A stretch of 64,000 bases of DNA from contig NZ_CP127409.1 of assembly GCF_030291135.1 (NCBI RefSeq), forward strand, positions 806,001-870,000, given 5' to 3'. Source of the DNA: Rhodanobacter thiooxydans (lineage in GTDB: Bacteria; Pseudomonadota; Gammaproteobacteria; Xanthomonadales; Rhodanobacteraceae). Below are positions 8,861 through 16,329 of the stretch, piece by piece. Numbering within the stretch: the first letter of the stretch is position 1; each line of letters begins with the position of its first letter. Made by a program: the position numbers and the translations under genes. A model generated the notes under the pieces. It was not told the DNA's origin. It saw only the letters and a program-made list of their open reading frames with translations, and did no database searches.

Positions 8861-9337
8861 TCAGCGATACGTGTTGGCGATGCCCGGCACCGCCGAGATC
8901 CAGTCGCTGCCGTTGAAGTCGAACGAGCGCGGCTTGTCTTCCTGCTCGGGTTTGGCGCGGGTGCTGCCGCTGACGCGGTAGGCCAGCGCGCCGGCGCTGC
9001 CCTTGGCGGCGATCGCCTGCAGTGCCCGGGTCATCGCTGCGGTGGGCAGCACGTTGAGCTGGATCACGTCGCCGGCAAGCTCGGGAATGTCGCGGTCGAA
9101 GGTGGCGTGCAGTCGCACCGGCACCAGCTCGGCCAGCTGCAGCTGGCCGTCCAGCGACTTGAAGTCCATGCCGCCGTAGCTGTTGTTCTGGATGCGCACG
9201 GTCAGCTGCCACTGCCCGTCCGGCAGCACCACCAGTTGCTGGATGCTCAGGGTCGGCGGGAACACGCTCTTCTTCGCCGGGCCGCAGGCGGCCAGGCCCA
9301 GCAGCAGGACGGGGATGATCCAGCGGAGCAGACGCAT
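8861..9337 (-). CDS. Predicted lipoprotein, unknown function
   Basis: MRLLRWIIPVLLLGLAAC is a clear lipoprotein signal with lipobox LAAC and lipidated C18; the mature part is about 140 residues. ATG 9337 has GGAGA seven bases upstream, which decides the start although the frame is open further. The mature protein looks beta-rich and has a late-embryogenesis/Ig-like flavour (LSIQQLVVLPDGQWQLTVRIQNNS), resembling small envelope proteins I cannot name. It lies immediately upstream of the acyl-CoA dehydrogenase, an unusual partner for a lipoprotein. Confidence 0.8.
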   Translation of the reverse strand: MRLLRWIIPVLLLGLAACGPAKKSVFPPTLSIQQLVVLPDGQWQLTVRIQNNSYGGMDFKSLDGQLQLAELVPVRLHATFDRDIPELAGDVIQLNVLPTAAMTRALQAIAAKGSAGALAYRVSGSTRAKPEQEDKPRSFDFNGSDWISAVPGIANTYR

Positions 9338-9580
9338 CGCGATTTCTCCAAACGATCGTTTGAATACCGATTCTAACCGCGATCGAGGGGGTTGGCGCCA
9401 GTGGCGGCGAATGGTCGCCGGCGGGCAGTGGCGCGGAGCCGCCATGAAGCTCTCGACCGGTGCCCGCGGGTCGCGGCAGGTGCGCGCCGGATTTTCGCGC
9501 GGCGCGCCTGGCGAAGGTTTCGCGGTCATGCGCAAACGGGCATCATCGGCGTTCATCTTTCATCCGCAGGGTTCCACCGC

Positions 9581-10048
9581 ATGTCACGACGCTTTGTTGC
9601 ACGCCGCTCGCCGATCCACGGCAACGGCGTGTTCGCCACCGCCCCAATCGCCAGGGGCGAGGAGATCATCGAGTACAAGGGCAAGTTGATGAGTCACGCG
9701 CAGGCGGACGATCTGTACGGCGACGGCGGCGAGACCGGCCACACGTTTTTGTTCACACTCAACGACGACTACATCATCGACGCCAACCAGGGCGGCAACA
9801 GCGCGCGCTGGATCAACCACAGCTGCGCGCCGAACTGCCGCGCGCTGGTCGAGGAAAGCGCCAGCGGCGACCCGCGCCGGGACCGCGTGGTGATCGAGGC
9901 GATCCGCAACATCAAGCCAGGCGAGGAGCTCACCTACGACTACGGCATCGTGCTCGACGTGCCGCACACCGCGCGCCTGAAGAAGCTGTGGGTATGCCTG
10001 TGCGGCTCGCCGAAGTGCAGCGGCACGCTGCTCAAGCCCAAGCGTTGA
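9581..10048 (+). CDS. SET domain protein (putative protein lysine methyltransferase)
   Basis: The 155-residue protein is nearly all SET domain: an N-terminal block RRSPIHGNGVFATAPIARGEEIIEY, the S-adenosylmethionine and active-site motif RWINHSCAPNC (residues 76-86), the catalytic tyrosine block GEELTYDYG (115-122), and a post-SET zinc-type CLCGSPKC. These match eukaryotic-like SET enzymes, which occur widely but sparsely in bacteria. It would transfer methyl groups to lysine; the target in the cell is unknown. ATG 9581 places the first SET strand right at the N terminus. It converges on the EF-G-like gene with only 18 bases between the stops. Confidence 0.88.
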   Translation: MSRRFVARRSPIHGNGVFATAPIARGEEIIEYKGKLMSHAQADDLYGDGGETGHTFLFTLNDDYIIDANQGGNSARWINHSCAPNCRALVEESASGDPRRDRVVIEAIRNIKPGEELTYDYGIVLDVPHTARLKKLWVCLCGSPKCSGTLLKPKR

Positions 10049-10066
10049 AGCCTGCCGCCGAAGGGC

Positions 10067-12106
10067 TCAGTCCTCTTCCACGTGCGGCTTCCACGCCTCG
10101 CTGAGCTGCTTCTGCACGGCCGGCGGCACCGCCTCGTAGTGGCTGAGATCGAGGCTGTAGCGGCCGCGGCCGCCAGTCATCGACTTCAGTTCGGTGGGGT
10201 AGTCGGTCAGCTCGGCCAGCGGCGCCTGCGCCTTGATCACCAGCTCGCCGCCGCGCTGGGCGTCGGTGCCCATGATGCGCGCGCGCTTGCCGGCCAGGCC
10301 GCCGGTGACATCGCCCACGCTGTGCTCGGGGATCGCCACCTCGACGTTGACGATCGGTTCCAGCACGATCGGCTGTGCCTTGCCGATGGCGTCGAGGAAC
10401 GCCTTCTTGCCGGCGCTGACGAAGGCGACCTCCTTCGAGTCGACCGGGTGGTACTTGCCGTCGTACACGGTCACGCGCAGGTCCTGCAGCGGATAGCCGG
10501 CCACCGCGCCGTGCTCCATCGCCTGGCGCACGCCCTTCTCGATCGCCGGCAGGAACTGGCCGGGGATCACGCCGCCCTTGACCGCGTCGACGAACTCGAA
10601 GCCGGCACCGCGTTCCAGCGGTTCCACACGCAGGAACACCTCGCCGAACTGGCCGGCGCCGCCGGTCTGCTTCTTGTGCCGGTGGTGGCCCTCGGCGTGG
10701 GCGGCAATGGTTTCGCGATAGGCGATCCGCGGCGGCTGCGCCTCCACCTCGACGCCGTAACGCTCGCGCATGCGTTCCAGCATCACCTTCAGGTGCAGCT
10801 CGGACAGCCCGCGCACCACCGTCTCGTTGAGTTCCTTGTGGTGCTCGACGCGGAAACACGGATCTTCCTCGGCCAGCCGCGCCAGCGCGTTGGAGAGCTT
10901 CTGCTCCTGGCCCTTGTGCCGCGGCACCAGCGCCAGGCCGAACATCGGCGCGGGGAAGCTCGGCGGTGCCAGCGTGATGCGGTCCTCGTCGTGCGAGTCG
11001 TGCAGCACCGCGTCGAAGTGGATCTCCTCGACCTTCGCCACCGCGGCGATGTCGCCGGGGATCGCCGCCTCGATCTCCACGTGGCCCTTGCCCTGCGGGC
11101 GCAGCAGGTGGCCGACCTTGAACGGCTTGCGGCCGTCGTCGACCAGCAGCTGGCTGTCGCGGCGCACCGTGCCCTGCCACACGCGGAACACACCCAGCTT
11201 GCCCACGAATGGATCGTTGACGATCTTGAACACGTCGGCGATCACGTGGGCCGCGGGATCACCGCTGACTTTCAGCGGCGTGCCATCGCCGCGCGTGAAC
11301 GGTGGCGGGTTGCCCTCGGCCGGGTTCGGCAGCAGCCGCGCCGCCACGTCCAGCAGCTCGGGCACGCCCACGCCGGTACGCGCGCTGACGAAGCAGATCG
11401 GCACCAAGTGGCCCTCGCGCAGGCATTGCTCGAACGCGTCGTGCAGCTGCTGCGATGTCAGCGCGCCTTCGCCGGCATCCAGGTAACGATCCATCACGGT
11501 TTCGTCGACTTCGACCACCTGGTCCAGGATGCGCTGGTGTGCCTCGGTCAGCGAGGAAAAATCGGTGGCGCCGTCGGCGTGGAAGAAGCAGTCCAGCACC
11601 CGGCTGCCGCGGTTGGCGGGCAGGTTCACCGGCAGGCACTCGTTGCCGAATTCCTCGCGCAGCGCGTCGACGAGTGCGGGCAGTTTGGCGCCGTCGTAGT
11701 CGATCTTGTTGATCACCAGCATGCGGGCCAGGCCGCGCTGCTTCGCGTGCATCATCATGCGGCGGGTGCCGTGCTCGATGCCGTTGATGGCATTCACCAC
11801 GATCGCCACGGTTTCCACTGCCGACAACGCGGCCAGCGTGGCCCCGCGGAAATCGGCGTAGCCGGCGGTGTCGATCAGGTTGAGGTGGCAGTTGCCGCGA
11901 TCGAGTTGCGCGATGCAGCTGTCGATGGAGTGCACGCGCGCCCTTTCCTGGCTGTCGCTGTCCGACACCGTGTTGCCGCGCTCGACCGTGCCTGCCGCCT
12001 GGATCGCGCCACCGGCCAGCAGCAGCGCTTCGAACAGCGTGGTCTTGCCCACGCCGGCGTGCCCGGCGAGCGCGATGTTGCGGATGCTTTCCGTGGAATA
12101 CGTCAC
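10067..12106 (-). CDS. EF-G-like translational GTPase (second EF-G paralogue type)
   Basis: The 679-residue product has the whole EF-G domain order: P-loop GHAGVGKT at 15-22, DTAG switch II, NKID, then domains II-V ending in SMTGGRGRYSLDLSHYEAVP. It is a little shorter than canonical FusA (about 700) and is not next to rpsL/rpsG/tuf, so it is more likely the divergent second EF-G found in many bacteria. Whether it translocates, recycles ribosomes or has another role cannot be told. Its stop lies 18 bases from the convergent SET gene stop. Confidence 0.88.
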   Translation of the reverse strand: MTYSTESIRNIALAGHAGVGKTTLFEALLLAGGAIQAAGTVERGNTVSDSDSQERARVHSIDSCIAQLDRGNCHLNLIDTAGYADFRGATLAALSAVETVAIVVNAINGIEHGTRRMMMHAKQRGLARMLVINKIDYDGAKLPALVDALREEFGNECLPVNLPANRGSRVLDCFFHADGATDFSSLTEAHQRILDQVVEVDETVMDRYLDAGEGALTSQQLHDAFEQCLREGHLVPICFVSARTGVGVPELLDVAARLLPNPAEGNPPPFTRGDGTPLKVSGDPAAHVIADVFKIVNDPFVGKLGVFRVWQGTVRRDSQLLVDDGRKPFKVGHLLRPQGKGHVEIEAAIPGDIAAVAKVEEIHFDAVLHDSHDEDRITLAPPSFPAPMFGLALVPRHKGQEQKLSNALARLAEEDPCFRVEHHKELNETVVRGLSELHLKVMLERMRERYGVEVEAQPPRIAYRETIAAHAEGHHRHKKQTGGAGQFGEVFLRVEPLERGAGFEFVDAVKGGVIPGQFLPAIEKGVRQAMEHGAVAGYPLQDLRVTVYDGKYHPVDSKEVAFVSAGKKAFLDAIGKAQPIVLEPIVNVEVAIPEHSVGDVTGGLAGKRARIMGTDAQRGGELVIKAQAPLAELTDYPTELKSMTGGRGRYSLDLSHYEAVPPAVQKQLSEAWKPHVEED

Positions 12107-12316
12107 GATGCGACCCTCCCATGCAGGGCGTGGCCTCGTGGCATGAGCGGCGCCGCACGAGGCCGCGCGTTGGCGGCTGACGATGGCGGGCCGTCATGGT
12201 CGTCTCGCAGGAGTGCAGGGCGTGACGTGCACCGGGCAAGCGCGGTCATGGCGGAGAGACGGCGCGTGGCGCCGTCCGGCTAGCCTTGAGCGAACCGGCG
12301 GTGCGGTCAAGCTGCA

Positions 12317-13417
12317 GTGCGGGGAACTGGCGCCGCGTTGCGGTGGTCTCAATCGAACGTCGTGGCTGCGCCCGCCATCGCCGGCCCCGGTGGCCCGGTG
12401 CTCGGCGCAGGTTCAAGCGCCATCGGCCATCCTGTCTGCCGCCATCTCCCGCGAGGCACCGTCATCGTCCGTCCGCAGCAGCTTGCCCGGCACCCGCCAC
12501 CGGACCCGGAACCCGGCCAGCCGGCGGGTCGCGGCCTGAGTCCGCTGGATGGCGTGGCGCGGGCATGGCTGCGGCAACGGCGCTGGCGCGAGCCGCGGCA
12601 CGAGCGCCGTCAGCACTGGCTGGCGCTGGTGGTGGCCGGCCTGCTGCATGCACTGTTCGTGCTGGTGATCTGGCAGCAGATGCGGCCGCCGATGATCCAG
12701 GCCACACACATGCAACCGGACGAGGTGCTGCAGGTGCGCTTCATCACGCGCGTACCGGCCGCCGCGACCGCACCGCCGCCGCCGGCCACGCCAGCGCCGC
12801 CGCGGCCCCGCGTGCCGCTCCGTCCGCACGAGCCGGCGGCGAAGCACGCGATGACCCTGCAACTGCCCACGCCGGCGCCGGCCGCGCCGCGCCTGTATGA
12901 CGAAAACGGCCAGCCGCTGCTGCCCGCGGCCGCCGCCAGCACGCCAGCGCCCGACTACGTGCAGCAGCTGCCGCAGGGCGACGCGCGGATCATGCAGCAC
13001 CGCAGTCCGGTCACCTATCAGGCCACGCGTTTCGAAAAAGACTGGAACAGCAACAGCAATGCGATCGACAGCGCGCTGCAGAAGCTGGTGGACAAGACCA
13101 CGCTGAAGAAGACCATCCACTTGCCTGGCGGCGTGCGCATCCACTGCGGCGTTTCCCTTGCCATGCTGGCCGGCGGCTGCGGCGGCGAGCCGCCGCCACC
13201 GCCTTCGGCCAAGGATGGCGACGAGCGCCTCAGCATGGCGCCGGCGAAATCGCTGGCCGGTGACGCGTATGCGCCGTCGAAGCCCGACGAGGCGGCGTGC
13301 ATCGCGATGTACCGCGCCGGCAAACCGCTGGCGTGGGGCTGCCCGGTCGACACGCCGAACCGTGCGGTCGACGCCGAACTGCGTGAACGCGCTGCGGCAG
13401 CTGCCAGGCGGCATTGA
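12317..13417 (+). CDS. Proline-rich TonB-like inner-membrane protein A
   Basis: One transmembrane helix (HWLALVVAGLLHALFVLVIW) is followed by a periplasmic proline/alanine-rich stretch and a C-terminal domain of about 150 residues. The lay-out resembles TonB or TolA, but the C-terminal domain lacks the usual TonB_C pattern. That domain (RIMQHRSPVTYQATRFEKDW ... IHLPGGVRIHC) is shared with the next gene. The start is not decided: the frame is open from GTG 12317, with in-frame GTGs at 12398 and 12554 and no convincing ribosome binding site. Similarity to the neighbour extends to PPPDP at about 12493, so a start upstream of that is favoured. Function unknown; energy transduction or a structural role across the periplasm is inference. 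Confidence 0.7.
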   Translation: MRGTGAALRWSQSNVVAAPAIAGPGGPVLGAGSSAIGHPVCRHLPRGTVIVRPQQLARHPPPDPEPGQPAGRGLSPLDGVARAWLRQRRWREPRHERRQHWLALVVAGLLHALFVLVIWQQMRPPMIQATHMQPDEVLQVRFITRVPAAATAPPPPATPAPPRPRVPLRPHEPAAKHAMTLQLPTPAPAAPRLYDENGQPLLPAAAASTPAPDYVQQLPQGDARIMQHRSPVTYQATRFEKDWNSNSNAIDSALQKLVDKTTLKKTIHLPGGVRIHCGVSLAMLAGGCGGEPPPPPSAKDGDERLSMAPAKSLAGDAYAPSKPDEAACIAMYRAGKPLAWGCPVDTPNRAVDAELRERAAAAARRH

Positions 13418-13458
13418 GCGTCATGCGGAAGCGCGGGCGTGCCCGTTACACTCGCTGC

Positions 13459-15423
13459 ATGCCCCTGCCGCCCCCGGACCCGCCAGCCGCCAGCCGCCCC
13501 GCCAATCCGGCGCGGGCGATGCTGAATTCGCCGCTGGCGGCGGCCACGCGGGCCCGGGTCTATCACCAGCGTACCCGTCCGCGCCCGCGCGAACGCGGCC
13601 TGCGCATCCTCGCCATGGCGGGCGCGCTGCTGGTGCATCTGATCTTCCTGTTTGGCTTCGTGCTCGGCCCGGCGTACGAAGTGATGCCGCCGCCGGAATC
13701 GCGGCAACAGTTGCTGCAGGTACGTTTGATCGAACCACCCGAACCGCCGCCACCGCCACCGGTGCGCGGCACGCCGCCCAAGGAGCGTGGCCCGCGCCAC
13801 CAGGGCCGCAGCAGCCGACCCGCACCGAGCAGCGAGCGCAGCGCGAACATCGAGGCCGTGAGCGCACCGAAGCCGGCTGCAGCGGCGGCGACGCTGGTGA
13901 TCGCGAAAGTCGCGAAGCCGCGCGCACCGCAGCCAAAGCCGGCCGCCGCGCCGCCGGCGCCGGTGAGCCTGCCGCAACCGGCGCCGACGCCGGTACTGCA
14001 ACCGATCCCGCTGGCTGGCGAACCGCCGGTGGTGACCTTGCCGACGCCTGTCGTGCAAGCGCCGGTGCCGCCGAAGTTCCAGCCCGAGTCGGTACGCCGG
14101 CCGCAACGGGAAGGCAACCGCCCGATGCCGCCACCGCCGTCGCTGGCGCTGCCCGAACTGCCGCCGCAGGCCGCGCCGCCGATCACCGTGTCGAGCATCG
14201 CGCTGAATACCGAAGTGCCCAGGTCCAGCGCGCCGGCCAGCGTGACACCGGTCCGCGCCGAGCTTCCTGCCGCGCCGCCGGTGCCCGAGTTGCAGCCCAT
14301 CCTGCTGCCCGCACAGCCCGCGCCGAACGTCAACGTGCAGGCGCCATTGAGCGTACCGACGCCGAGCGTACCGATCGAAAAACCGCAGGTGCAGGCACCG
14401 GCGGTCGAGGTGGCCGAGGCGGAACTCGAAGCGGTGCCGCTGGCGCCGACGGCACCTGCGCAGGTCGAGCCGCAGGCGCCGAGCACGAAGATCGAAGTTG
14501 CCGCCGCGGCGCAGAAAACAGCCGTCCAGCCGTCCATCGAGCGGCCGCAGTTGAGCGCGCCGCCGGCCATCGCTGCGGCCGCCACTGCCACACCCGCTCA
14601 GCCCGCAACAAGCCCGCCGACCGAGTCGTCGTCGCCTGCGGCCACCGAGCCGGCCCCGCCCAGCCCGGCAGACGCCAGCGGCGGGCGCGATGTCAGCCGC
14701 GCCCCCGATGCCTCGCCGCAAGGCAGCGATTTCGCCACGCCCGGCGAGCCCAACGCCACCGCTGCCGCAGCGCCGGTCAACAGCCGTACGGGTGTCGCTG
14801 CCGCGTCGTCGGTGACGAAACCGGGCAGCGGCAAACAGCAAGGCGTGGGTCAGCCCGGTGGCAACCAGCCCGGCGCGGAACAGGGCGAACGGCAGGGTGA
14901 ACTGGGCAGCTACGTGCAGCTGAAGCCGCGCGGCGACACCGAGGTCATGCGCCACGGCACGCCGAACATCGGCTACAAGCCCACCCGTTTCGAACAGGAC
15001 TGGGCCCCCGAGGGCGAAAGCTCGATCGACACCGCACTGCGTCGAGCGGTGGAGAAGACCAAGGTCAGCCACACCTTCCACCTGCCACGCGGCATTCGCG
15101 TGGAATGCACGGTGATGCCGCTGCTGCCGGTGGCCCTGCTCGGTTGCAACAATCCCGATCCCCCCGCGAAGCCGGTCGACGACAAAGTCTACGAGCGCCT
15201 GCACCTGGCGCCGGCCAATCCCGTGGCGACACCTGCGCCGGCGGCCAGCAGCGCCACCCCGGCGCCGATGGTCAGGTTCGACAACAGCGCCGAATGCGCC
15301 GCCGCCCGCGTCGCCGGCAGCCCACCGCCACCCGGCTGCGCAGGCATCGTGCTGCCGGTCAAGCCGGCCGCCCCCGCGCCGTCATCCAGTTCGTGGGTAC
15401 CAGCGAGCGACCAGTTCCACTGA
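13459..15423 (+). CDS. Proline-rich TonB-like inner-membrane protein B (paralogue of A)
   Basis: The 654-residue protein starts MPLPPPDPPAAS, has one transmembrane helix (LRILAMAGALLVHLIFLFGF, about 50-70), then about 400 residues rich in Pro/Ala/Val repeats, long enough to span the periplasm, and ends in a domain matching the upstream gene (EVMRHGTPNIGYKPTRFEQDW ... FHLPRGIRVEC, then a GC-anchored cysteine pair). ATG 13459 was preferred over ATG 13423 because TACACT, a plausible -10 box, lies at 13448-13453. A TonB-like anchoring role is suggested but no TonB_C domain is seen. The stop codon lies inside the attC-like sequence that follows. Confidence 0.75.
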   Translation: MPLPPPDPPAASRPANPARAMLNSPLAAATRARVYHQRTRPRPRERGLRILAMAGALLVHLIFLFGFVLGPAYEVMPPPESRQQLLQVRLIEPPEPPPPPPVRGTPPKERGPRHQGRSSRPAPSSERSANIEAVSAPKPAAAAATLVIAKVAKPRAPQPKPAAAPPAPVSLPQPAPTPVLQPIPLAGEPPVVTLPTPVVQAPVPPKFQPESVRRPQREGNRPMPPPPSLALPELPPQAAPPITVSSIALNTEVPRSSAPASVTPVRAELPAAPPVPELQPILLPAQPAPNVNVQAPLSVPTPSVPIEKPQVQAPAVEVAEAELEAVPLAPTAPAQVEPQAPSTKIEVAAAAQKTAVQPSIERPQLSAPPAIAAAATATPAQPATSPPTESSSPAATEPAPPSPADASGGRDVSRAPDASPQGSDFATPGEPNATAAAAPVNSRTGVAAASSVTKPGSGKQQGVGQPGGNQPGAEQGERQGELGSYVQLKPRGDTEVMRHGTPNIGYKPTRFEQDWAPEGESSIDTALRRAVEKTKVSHTFHLPRGIRVECTVMPLLPVALLGCNNPDPPAKPVDDKVYERLHLAPANPVATPAPAASSATPAPMVRFDNSAECAAARVAGSPPPPGCAGIVLPVKPAAPAPSSSSWVPASDQFH

Positions 15424-15474
15424 TTACTCGTTCAAGGCGGACGGCTACGCCGCCGCTTAACTCCAGCGTTAGGC
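15421..15474 (+). other. attC-like integron recombination site
   Basis: The sequence has the lay-out of an integron attC site: a degenerate R'' box (TGATTAC, expected RYYYAAC), an L'' arm TTCAAGGCGG, a short GC hairpin tip (ACGGCTACG), an L' arm CCGCCGCTTAA pairing imperfectly with L'' and leaving unpaired bases as attC sites do, then R' GTTAGGC at 15468-15474 matching GTTRRRY. The stretch TTAACTCCAGCGTTAGGC is close to the conserved right half of many attC sites. The left end overlaps the stop codon of the TonB-like gene. It directly precedes a lower-GC ORF. Confidence 0.7.
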
Positions 15475-15480
15475 CAATAG

Positions 15481-15921
15481 ATGATGGGCACTCATAGTTC
15501 TGCTTTGATCCTCGCAGGGGCGGCTACCGCGGCGGCCGCCCTGGCGCACCTAGGCTGCATCGTCGGTGGTCCCGCCTGGTATCGCGTCATGGGCGCCGGA
15601 CCGCGCATGATCCGGGCTGCCGAGCGGAGTCGATGGCAGGCCACTGCGATTACTCTCGGCATCACACTCGTACTCGCTCTTTGGGCAACCTGCGCCTGGT
15701 CAGTCGCAGGGCTTCTGCCTCGGCTTCCTTTTGCGCAGTTCGTGTTGCCGCTCGTCGCGGTCGTCTTCTTGGCGCGGGGTTTACTATTTCCTCTGCTAAA
15801 GCCCTATTTTCCGGGCAACAGTGCAGCGTTTTGGTATTGGAGTTCGGGCCTGTGTCTGGCTCTTGGGCTGCTTTACCTTGTAGGGACATGGCAGGCGTGG
15901 TCACGCATCGGCGCGGCCTAA
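15481..15921 (+). CDS. Integral membrane protein, probable integron cassette gene
   Basis: The 146-residue hydrophobic protein has about four transmembrane segments (LILAGAATAAAALAHLGCIV, TAITLGITLVLALWATCAW, FVLPLVAVVFLARGLLFPL, GLCLALGLLYLVGTW). I do not recognise a characterised family; small four-helix membrane proteins of this type are frequent in cassettes. Two ATGs are adjacent, with no strong RBS, as usual for cassettes that start close to the recombination point. The base composition is visibly poorer in G+C and its codon choice differs from neighbours. The stop TAA is embedded in GCCTAAC, the first box of the next attC, exactly as in cassettes. Confidence 0.75.
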   Translation: MMGTHSSALILAGAATAAAALAHLGCIVGGPAWYRVMGAGPRMIRAAERSRWQATAITLGITLVLALWATCAWSVAGLLPRLPFAQFVLPLVAVVFLARGLLFPLLKPYFPGNSAAFWYWSSGLCLALGLLYLVGTWQAWSRIGAA

Positions 15922-15936
15922 CAAATTATTCAAGCC
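15916..15936 (+). other. Left half of a second attC site (eroded)
   Basis: GCCTAAC (15916-15922) is a perfect R'' box and ATTCAAGCC (about 15928-15936) a good L'' arm. I could not find a matching L' arm and R' box downstream, so the right half seems lost. With the site at 15421-15474 it brackets the cassette ORF. Confidence 0.6.
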
Positions 15937-16329
15937 AGATTATCTTGTTGAGTAGATGTCGCCAGTCATGACGGACGAACCACGTTTGGACGTCCGAATG
16001 ATTTGTCGGGTTATCGCTCCAGGGACTCGACGCCCCCATCATTTCACTTCGCCACCGGCCATGACGCAGGCGCCTCGTTGTTCTGTGACTGTCATCATCT
16101 TGCGCGGTGCGCCCTGTCTGTTCGCAAGTAATTACGGTCGATTGAAAGGTTGCTGCAAGTTACACGGCGCCATATGCCGGGACTTCTTCGCGGGGGCGCG
16201 GCATCACATGCTGCGATGCGGAGAGGCGTCACCGGTATGGGCTTGCGGCCAAGCTGCGACAGGATTCGGCCCGCCGTCTGCGCATCCGGTTCAGAGAAAA
16301 CCAACGCTGTTTTCTGGAGGGAGAAGCCT
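15937..16329. other. Lower-GC non-coding stretch after the cassette
   Basis: Nearly 400 bases without a supportable gene. The first part is of mixed composition and may be decayed cassette material; the last 60 bases hold the leader and the ribosome binding site TGGAGG (16315-16320) of the next gene. A palindrome-like ACGTTTGGACGTCCGAA occurs near 15982. Confidence 0.5.

Noticed and set aside
15947..15953. GTTGAGT as the R' box of the second attC
   Set aside because: It fits GTTRRRY, but the site would be only about 38 bases long with no L' arm pairing to ATTCAAGCC.
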